Shown here piece after piece: positions 56,974 through 64,000 of a stretch of 64,000 nt of DNA. The position numbers and the translations under genes were made by a program. The stretch is from the NCBI GenBank assembly GCA_907165275.2, contig OU015653.1, positions 13,484,001 through 13,548,000 of the forward strand, written 5' to 3'. The notes beneath the pieces were generated by a model that ran no database searches, was not told the DNA's origin, and was given only the letters and a program-made list of their open reading frames with translations. The DNA comes from Zygaena filipendulae (Eukaryota; Arthropoda; Insecta; Lepidoptera; Zygaenidae). Position 1 is the first letter of the stretch. Each line of letters opens with the position of its first letter.

Positions 56974-57166
56974 ACTAGCTGTCCCCCGCGATTTCATCCG
57001 CGGTAATTTCGGAGTCAGGGTTCCCGCGGGAATTCCGGGATAAAAACTATCCTATCTTTTAAGTTAGACCATTTTATGAATGGTTGCAAAATTTTATCAA
57101 AATCCGTTCAGTAGTTTCGGAGTCCATCGCGGACAAACAACGTGACACGTGATTTATATATATTAG
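56974..57166 (-). mobile_element. Lep1-type Helitron, first of a tandem pair
   Basis: CTAGCTGTCCCCCGCGATTT to ACGTGACACGTGATTTATAT. The same body as 57167-57425 and 21250-21502. Confidence 0.8.
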
Positions 57167-57425
57167 ATAGCTGTCCCCCGCGATTTCATCCGCGGTAATT
57201 TCGGAGTTCCCGCGGTAAATCCGGGAAAAAAGTGCTGTAGTTTACGGTGATGAGCAGTACCCCGCATTAATTATGGAGTTCCAGCGGGAATTCCGGGATA
57301 AAAACTATCCTATCTTTTAAGTTGGACCATATTATAAATGGTTACAAAATTTAATCAAAATCCGTTCAGTAGTTTCGGAGTCCATCGCGGACAAACAACG
57401 TGACACGTGATTTATATATATTAAG
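57167..57425 (-). mobile_element. Lep1-type Helitron, second of a tandem pair, composite
   Basis: TAGCTGTCCCCCGCGATTTC, a second 3'-like end at about 57253 (GAGCAGTACCCCGCATTAAT), then the same body ending ACGTGACACGTGATTTATAT. The layout mirrors 19053-19330. Confidence 0.75.
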
Positions 57426-57544
57426 ATTAAGAGATAAGATAATATGTTACATTATGAACATTTCGTGTTAGTCTTCTAAATAATATATCCATGTTAGGTG
57501 CAATTAAGCTGTACTATTAGCGTGTAGAGCTGTCGGTGTTTACG

Positions 57545-57830
57545 TAAGATATAAAATTTAACCCTCGCTCGGCGTGGGTCTCCATACACCGCGCCGGCCG
57601 TCGCTGGGCGACCGCGCCACGCATCATCGCCGCCTTAGCCCTAAAACTGTACTATCGATCATTCTCAACCACCGTATGTAACTAACACACAAACTCCGCA
57701 TGCGAGTACGAGAGCCGTAGAACGTCGGCAATGAATTATGTACGCCCACACAGCCGCAATTAGGTCGTCTTTGCACACGCTCCGCCCGAAAGGTTGTTGC
57801 CGCACGACAAACGCCTCCTGTAAGTGTGTA
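57545..57830. other. GC-rich segment, possible non-coding exon or regulatory region
   Basis: CpG-containing sequence (GCGCCGGCCGTCGCTGGGCG) in an AT-rich background, ending near a donor-like CTCCTGTAAGTGTG on the plus strand at about 57820. No convincing coding frame. Confidence 0.3.
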
Positions 57831-58271
57831 GATTACAATACATAGCTTCAATTGACGTACGATATCGAGTTGCCTACTTCTAGTTATGTAGAAAAACGAT
57901 CGGCATCAAAAATTAAAAATCTTAATCACAAATAGGTACCTACTGAGGTGCTATTTGAAAAATTATTAAAATTTTAAACAACTTAAAATTTTTTTTAGAT
58001 CTTCCATGAACCCTTTTTGTCTAGATTAAATAATAATCGCTGAAAATTATTCAGATATAAAGGAAATATAACATACTCAACTAAATACGTAACTCCATCC
58101 ACTCAGCAGTCAATAACATTTTCAATTTAGTATTGCAATATCTGATTAAGATACTACACTAGTATGAATAAAAAACGTTGTTAGGATCAAATTTCATTCG
58201 AGCAAAACGAATTACACGTGTGAAAAATTAATTCCGTGTTCGCTTTGTACATTTTGTTCGTTCAATCAACA

Positions 58272-58508
58272 GGGGCCTTATTCTCTACGACCAACAACAT
58301 TTCTCGTCCATAACGCGCGGCCCAATAACACAATTCCAAATGTGCCAGATGTCAAAATATTAGAAATTAATATTCTTTATGCCATAAAGATACAATGTAA
58401 ACGTAAACGTATTTTTTCGTAGTGAAAATTCTTTGAGCAGGAGAGAAATGTAGTTCAAGTGGCGCCTTATCAAGATACGACGCGTTATGGTCATAGTGAA
58501 TAAGGGCC
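58272..58508. mobile_element. MITE family A, copy 3
   Basis: GGGGCCTTATTCTCTACGAC at the left, GGTCATAGTGAATAAGGGCC at the right. Interior with AATTCCAAATGTGCCAGATG is collinear with copy 1 read in the same direction. Confidence 0.85.
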
Positions 58509-59209
58509 CAGCTAGGGTTGTCCCCGCTAGAGGTCCGCCTGTGAGCTAACGAACTCATCCTCGAGAGTACTCAAGGTCGACCCTGGGTCGACACACCCCA
58601 TCTAGTTGAATACCTACCTCTCTATATACTTGTATCGTATAGCGTCTACCCACCGTCTACCATTCTAGTTTTATAAAAGTTCACTATCTAAATTGAATTT
58701 TTTCACTGTATCACACTTACGTATTTCATTTGTATGAATTGACAGTTCTACATATAGAACTTAACATTTATTAAAAACGAAAACATATGTATACATACCT
58801 ACCTAAGTAAGTTTGTTTTATTGTTTTTAATTTTTTAATATATTTCTCAGATCTCAAAACAGCTGTCAATTGCTAACTGCACATAACTATTGAACAAACA
58901 TGTGAGGGGTTTTGATAGAGCTAATATTATATCGATATAGGAGCATCGCGGGTGGAGTCGGGGCAACCTGTCACTGCGGCGTGACGTCACGTACGACCCC
59001 TGCCAGTTCATGACAGGACAGGCATGATTATTAAACACAGGAAAAAATCTCACACAATATTGACGATGATTTTATTCATCGCAAACACCTAATTGTCTGT
59101 AAATATTATAAAAATTAGGTACTAATTTAATTTAGTGAAATTACAAAAGGTCCATTCCTGAAATAAGCCCTTAAAGTTAAGATTAATTAAGCAATTATAT
59201 TTACATCAT
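58509..59209. other. Non-coding stretch
   Basis: No supported gene. Confidence 0.35.
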
Positions 59210-59500
59210 ATAGTAGCTGTTCTCCTGCTGCTTCACCCACGTGTATTGCGGGACTACCTTGGGAAAAGTGTCTTAAGTCACTCTGGGATAGTAATAATAA
59301 TAATAATAATCTTTATTTCGCTTAAATTTTTTACACTGAAACCCACTTAATATATATCTACCACTTTTATACTGGTTTTTACTTAAATTTTAAAGCTGGT
59401 ACTTATACTGGGAATACCCGTGCCATAAGCACCAGCAACCTTCCGATAGCACTTAGGTAGCTTAGTAATGTAGGTAAGTGAAAGAATTTTTAGAATCGAT
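59210..59500. mobile_element. Worn Helitron with an inserted LINE-like tail
   Basis: TAGCTGTTCTCCTGCTGCTT at 59214 looks like a Helitron 3' end. At 59291 a TAATAATAATAATAATAATC tract followed by TTTATTTCGC looks like a LINE tail in minus orientation; ACTTAGGTAGCTTAGTAATG may resume the Helitron. Confidence 0.45.
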
Positions 59501-59638
59501 TTAGTAGTTTAACACATCTAAACTTAAAAAATTACATACTTTACCCCTTTATAATATAAGTAGCTAAGCTGGTGATTCAATTCAAGGTTTGGAATTATTT
59601 TGGCCTCTATTCCAATTTTAACTTTATATACATACTTG

Positions 59639-59815
59639 AACTAGCTGTGCCCCGCGGTTTTACCCGCTTAAGTTTCGTAATTCCCACAGTATCTTTTTAT
59701 ATCAGGAACCTTTGCTGACGCAGGCAGAACAACCCACCAAAGTTACATCACAATCGGACCAATGGTTAAGAAACGCATAGAGGACAGACATACAAACATT
59801 CATGTTTATTTATAA
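59639..59815 (-). mobile_element. Lep1-like Helitron, CAGGCAGAACAACCC subfamily
   Basis: ACTAGCTGTGCCCCGCGGTT, GACGCAGGCAGAACAACCCA, ACAAACATTCATGTTTATTT. Close relative of 41080-41240. Confidence 0.7.
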
Positions 59816-59884
59816 AGAAGAAGATACCGCTAACAACAATAATAGTGTATAGTTATTGATTTACTTGGATTTACCGCACGGAGT

Positions 59885-60215
59885 AAACTCAAACTCAAAC
59901 TCAAACAAATTTATTGAACTCGTTAAGTTACATCATAACATTTGAATTCAGTCAAAGCACAATAAATAATTTTTTACATTTACCGCTCGCTCGGAAGGCA
60001 GATTTCCCAAGAGAAGAGACGAGCGAGAAACTCTTGGGTTGCTCTTTTTCAAATTACAAGCATGTGATATAAATGTAACACCTAAGTTCATGATAGGCAA
60101 ATAAGGGGCCACCCTACGCAACACAGACACCCTTCGAAAAGTATGAAATGTAACGATCTCAGTCCCAAGCTTTTTTGTCATCAAGATAATCCGAGACTCT
60201 GTAATAAGCATTTTT
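59885..60215 (-). mobile_element. LINE fragment
   Basis: (CTCAAA)n then CAAATTTATTGAACTCGTTA at the left, CGGAAGGCAGATTTCCCAAG and GAAACTCTTGGGTTGCTC inside. This resembles the 3' region of a common lepidopteran non-LTR element, with the tail to the left. No intact reverse transcriptase. Confidence 0.5.
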
Positions 60216-60284
60216 AATGAGTCTTTTCTTTACAAAAGCTTTTAATTTGTTCATTGTTAGATTCTTGATAGTATATTTTGTTAT

Positions 60285-60500
60285 ATCCGGCCGACCGACG
60301 CCCTCGTCCTCCAAACATCCTCAGAGATGCGGAAGCGTCCGTGCGCCCCCGCTCCATACAACAAGCACAATAGAGGCGCGTCCACACGTGCGCGTGCGCC
60401 GACACCGCGCCTTATCGCGCGGCCTGTTTGCCCAAGATTATCGGACGCCCGGCGTCTCGGTGTCACCCAATGTCAAGTTCGAACGTGGATAATAACCCGT
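60285..60500. other. GC-rich segment
   Basis: CCGGCCGACCGACGCCCTCG, GCGTCCACACGTGCGCGTGC and CGGACGCCCGGCGTCTCGGT stand out from the AT-rich background. Open frames on both strands reflect the composition. No exon could be established. Confidence 0.3.
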
Positions 60501-60852
60501 TTTGTGTCCTGTGCCGTGTGACCCATGGTCACGCGCGTCATTTCCTAGGATTGCATCATACACACGAAAAACTGGGCACTCTCCAGTTCTTAAAATAATC
60601 CACAGGGAAAAGACGTTCGCTCCTCAGATCTTCCCCCCTTGAACATATGATCCCTTAGCGGGTTGTATTGTATTTATCATGAAACTATGTATTTGATTTA
60701 GGTATTTTGTATGAGTTACAGCAAATCCATCTAGTAGTTTTAGCGAGATGAGCATAAAAAAACAATATTATAATATATTTAACGTCTCCATTAGTTTCTT
60801 ATAATTTATTTTAAATGCACAGACTCAACTCGTATTTTATTTTTTTATTATA

Positions 60853-61030
60853 CTAGCTGTTCTCCACGGTTTCACCCGCGTGAGTTTCGGAATTCCCGTA
60901 GGAACTCCAAAGTAGCCTAATTTACTCCTTAAACCTTCCCTGGACTTCCACAAATATTTCAAGATGAAATTAAGCCTAATCAGTCAAGCCACTCTCGAGT
61001 TTTAGCGAGACAAACGAACAGAAAATCGTT
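60853..61030 (-). mobile_element. Lep1-like Helitron
   Basis: ACTAGCTGTTCTCCACGGTT, TCACCCGCGTGAGTTTCGGA, ACTCTCGAGTTTTAGCGAGA. Confidence 0.7.
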
Positions 61031-62316
61031 TTATAAAATGCGTATGTATGTACTATATAGAGATGACCGAAGTGGTTACACTTAAATAAAAAGCACTACT
61101 TCTATAACTGTAAAATAATTTTCTCTACGAATCGTAGATTGGTACTGAAAGCGAACCAAAGAGGGTTCATTTTTATCTACATATACATAGGTATAGTATT
61201 TATCAAATACTCAGCGAGCTATTCAGATTAGAACTTTGCAATTTATTCAGCAGGTACTGAATAAGCGGCTGATATAAAATTCAGAGACACCGGACTATAA
61301 GTTGTATGTCCATACATAAAACATTGATATAACCTTCAGTGACTTTGGAATGATAAATTCTAATGAAAAATGTTACCTTGGAAAATAATGCCTTGGTAAC
61401 TAAAATAACAAGGTTATGAAAAAACTCCGATACATATAGAAAACGTATTTCATGACACAATAAACTTGCTTGTTTGAGATATTTAAAAAGCAACTTACAT
61501 ATTTGATTAAATTGTATTTGTTTTCCAAATGTCGTGTAAACTTTTCTTCTAATACTAATAGGTAATAATAATTCTCAATGAAGTAAAATTTATTTTGCTA
61601 CTAAGTTATACAATACGACGATAGATTTTTTTTTTAAGAATACGATCATTTTAGAACTATTTTACATTCAGAGGGTTCAACGACCTACGAAATTGTATGC
61701 TAATGTAAAATTTTATTCATTTATTCAGCCCCGTTTGAATCTATTGCTAAGTTATTTCACTACTGAAAGCATTATAGAGAAAATAAACTTTATAATTTTA
61801 GTGTAATCAGAACACAAGTTACTAAATGCATCTGCGACGAGCTACAAAAATTGTAAATAAAAATAAAAATCACCGATTAATTTTTTATTCATCTTGTATA
61901 TATTGTGATTCAAATTGTAACAGTTATTTTTAGGATCAAATGTGTTTTAAAAGAGTTTAAAACTTTAGTTTCATTGACCACTCACGAAATTGTTTTAATT
62001 GATGTGTCGTTGTAAAATTTTTCATTCATTCATCCATTCAAATTTCAAAAACTACTATATCTATTAAAGTCTTTGTCAGGTTGATTATTGTATGACAAGT
62101 ACCTGCCTGGTTAGGTATTAGTTTAGGAAGGATCTTCTTCGAATTTTCCAGACTAAAACACAGAACAGAAGAACAGTTAGCTTATTCAATCATCGAAAAA
62201 CTTTAAACCGAGTACGTTAATGGACATGGAATCCAATTACGGAAGCACAAAACTTAACAGTCTTAAGTTTAAAAACTAATTTATTATAACCTCCAATTTG
62301 AGCGTGGGTCAGTATA
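61031..62316. other. Non-coding AT-rich stretch
   Basis: No supported gene or repeat boundary. Confidence 0.4.
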
Positions 62317-62755
62317 GGGCCTGGAGTCCTTATTCACTTTGACCACAACACGTCGCGTTAAAACGCACCACAAAAATTGTTTTCCTCTCGCGCTCAAAGC
62401 AGTTTCACTTCAAAAAAAATACATTTACAACCTATGTTATTGCATACAGAATAATCATTTTTACTTCTATTCATGCGAATTAGAGTTTGTTCGTTTATTT
62501 GTTACGCTTTCACGCCTTAACCGCTCATCAGTCATCACGAAACATCGCATTCTCGTTGTCAGAGGTACAGATAAGGACATAGGGTTCCTTTATTTCTAAA
62601 TTAGCGCGGGAACTTCGAAATTAAGAAGAATGAGCTTTCATTAGCAGGGAACAGCTATAGTTTCTAATATTTTGGGATCTGGAGCGTTTGGGATTGTGTT
62701 TTTGGGACGCGCGTTATGGGCAAGGAATGTTGCTGGTCATAGTGAATAAGGGCCC
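62317..62755. mobile_element. MITE family A, copy 4, interrupted by a Helitron
   Basis: Left end GAGTCCTTATTCACTTTGAC, right end GGTCATAGTGAATAAGGGCC. The interior (ATTGCATACAGAATA and AATATTTTGGGATCTGGAGC) is collinear with copy 2 once the insert at about 62471-62657 is removed. Confidence 0.85.
62471..62657 (+). mobile_element. Lep1-type Helitron nested in MITE A
   Basis: CATGCGAATTAGAGTTTGTT, TGTTACGCTTTCACGCCTTA, AGGGAACAGCTATAG. The hairpin is worn (GAATGAGCTTTCATTAGC). Confidence 0.75.
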
Positions 62756-62995
62756 TGTCGGGTGCGTTATGTGTCGCAAGCCGTCCGTCGCCGCGCGGGA
62801 CTGGGGTGGCGTGCAGCGGAGTGCGACCGCCACCTGTCGGCGCGCGCGCACGCACCGGGCACCACGGTCCGAGGGTGCCTCATTAGCCCAACCCCATATG
62901 CCGCAATCCTCCATGACTGTATAATATTCACGAAATTAGCTCCGAGAGTTAACCGGCGAGCGCCCGCCAACGGCCTCTTACGTTCCATATATTTT
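62756..62995. other. GC-rich segment
   Basis: CGTCGCCGCGCGGGACTGGG and GTCGGCGCGCGCGCACGCAC lie directly beside a MITE A end. No splice-supported frame. Confidence 0.3.
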
Positions 62996-63000
62996 TACAC

Positions 63001-63178
63001 TAAACTGTACCCCGCGGTTAACGGAGTTCCGAGGGAATCCCGGAATAAAAGTACCCTATATCCTTTTTTGTACCCCCGACAACGCGTATGCAGATTTTCA
63101 TAATGATCGATTGAGTATTTGCGGTGTTAAAGCGTACCGAAAGACAGTTAGGGTTACTTTTGGATTTATTATATTAGT
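63001..63178 (-). mobile_element. Lep1-type Helitron
   Basis: CTGTACCCCGCGGTTAACGG, AATAAAAGTACCCTATATCC, GACAACGCGTATGCAGATTT. Part of the hairpin is deleted. Confidence 0.7.
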
Positions 63179-63539
63179 AGATATGGATTAAAGAAACCAA
63201 CACATCTTTGTAGAGCACTAGAGAGTTAAATTCTGCAGATTAGTCTAGTTCGGATGAGTTGTTCCACATTTATAATATTCTACTATTTGTTATGTGATAA
63301 AAGTGACTTAGGGATGCTGTAGATTTCTATCAGTGAAAGATTATTTAGAATTGGTCCAGGAGTTAGGTATAGAGATCCTGCAAACAAACTTTTCAGTTTA
63401 TATCAGTAGCATTAGTATTTGTAGATCAAATATACTTACTGAGAGTGTGATGTAAATAAATGAGGAAGTGAAAGACGTTTCTAATTATTTAATGATGTAC
63501 CTATGTAGAGTTTACAAATTCTATAACTTTTAATATATT

Positions 63540-63757
63540 CTAGGTGTTCTCCGCGGTTTCACCCGCGGTAATTTCGGAGTTCCCGCGGGAATTCCGGGAT
63601 AAGTATGTACCCTATGTCCTTCTCTGTACCGGATCACCACGGAATTTTGCATACACGTGTATGCAAAATTCCGTGATGATCCGTTGAGCCGTTGAGGCGC
63701 GAAAACGTAACAAACAAACAAACTCACTTTCACATTTATAATATTAGTAAGGATTGA
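63540..63757 (-). mobile_element. Lep1-type Helitron with an internal palindrome
   Basis: TAGGTGTTCTCCGCGGTTTC, ACCCGCGGTAATTTCGGAGT, CACTTTCACATTTATAATAT TAGTAAGGA. Well preserved apart from a 54-bp palindrome at 63630-63683. Confidence 0.85.
63630..63683. repeat. 54-bp near-perfect palindrome
   Basis: CGGATCACCACGGAATTTTG, CATACAC and then the mirrored complement, centred on CACGTG at 63656/63657, with a single mismatched pair. It replaces the usual CCCCTGACAACGTG of the family. Confidence 0.9.
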
Positions 63758-64000
63758 GACGTATAGACGAATTTCTTAGATCACAATATAATTACTATAC
63801 AAATAATAAGAATTAATATGGAATGCACTGTTATAAAAAGATATGTTCAATCGAGCGCTAAACATAAAACACCGTGAGGGTACACGTTTCAACCTTTAAT
63901 AAAAAAATAATAATTTAAAACGTCTTAGCGCAAACTAAGTTCCAGAAGGTTGGGGTCCGCGAGCCGTTACATATTATGTCAACCGAATGGGGTACGCGTG

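Larger units (their letters stand above)
43707..64000 (+). other. Probable large first intron of the signal-peptide gene
   Basis: No coding exon with good splice signals in the required phase was recognised. The region is AT-rich and full of Helitrons, MITEs and LINE tails, listed separately. An independent gene hidden in short exons cannot be excluded. Confidence 0.4.

Noticed and set aside
1..64000. CRISPR arrays, defence islands or biosynthetic gene clusters
   Set aside because: Repeats here are dispersed eukaryotic transposons with intron-containing genes between them. No regularly spaced repeat array or prokaryotic gene cluster exists.

Overview
This window looks like nuclear DNA of a moth or butterfly (Lepidoptera). 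It is AT-rich and gene-poor. It carries dozens of short elements that end in a GC-rich hairpin followed by CTAG(T), which is the pattern of the non-autonomous Helitrons known in Lepidoptera as Lep1. It also carries tRNA-derived SINEs, LINE 3' tails with TAAA-type or TAA-type repeats, and many terminal-inverted-repeat (TIR) MITEs. The recognisable proteins are insect-like housekeeping genes. No prokaryotic operons, CRISPR arrays or functional tRNA/rRNA genes were seen.

Layout: 1-27.3 kb is almost entirely non-coding and repeat-filled. It probably lies within or downstream of the minus-strand lipid-flippase gene whose first coding exon is at 27315-28147, but no second exon was found. At 29.4-30.6 kb there is a near-perfect foldback transposon (two 453-bp arms, 9-bp target duplication). 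At 31.5-32.0 kb a Harbinger-like element ends about 205 bp before the start codon of an intact, intronless Rab GDP-dissociation inhibitor gene (Gdi, 32217-33548, plus). Gdi converges tail to tail with a six-exon AASDH-type gene (39718-34098, minus) made of an adenylation domain, a carrier-protein domain and a PQQ-type beta-propeller. Its last exon has an in-frame TAA 24 bases after the splice site, although about 120 further codons remain well conserved. A TIR element sits just upstream of the AASDH start. At 43.4-43.7 kb a GC island contains a first coding exon for a signal peptide with a consensus splice donor (plus strand). The remaining 20 kb is probably its first intron, with more MITEs, Helitrons and three small GC-rich islands.

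The genes do not form a functional unit. Gdi recycles prenylated Rab GTPases, AASDH is a carrier-dependent acyl/amino-acid adenylating enzyme of unsettled function, and the flippase moves phospholipids. The most informative content is the nonsense codon in AASDH, the transposons with diagnostic target duplications that keep the first codons of their own transposase genes, and the nested or duplicated elements that give relative ages. I found no convincing new multi-gene system.
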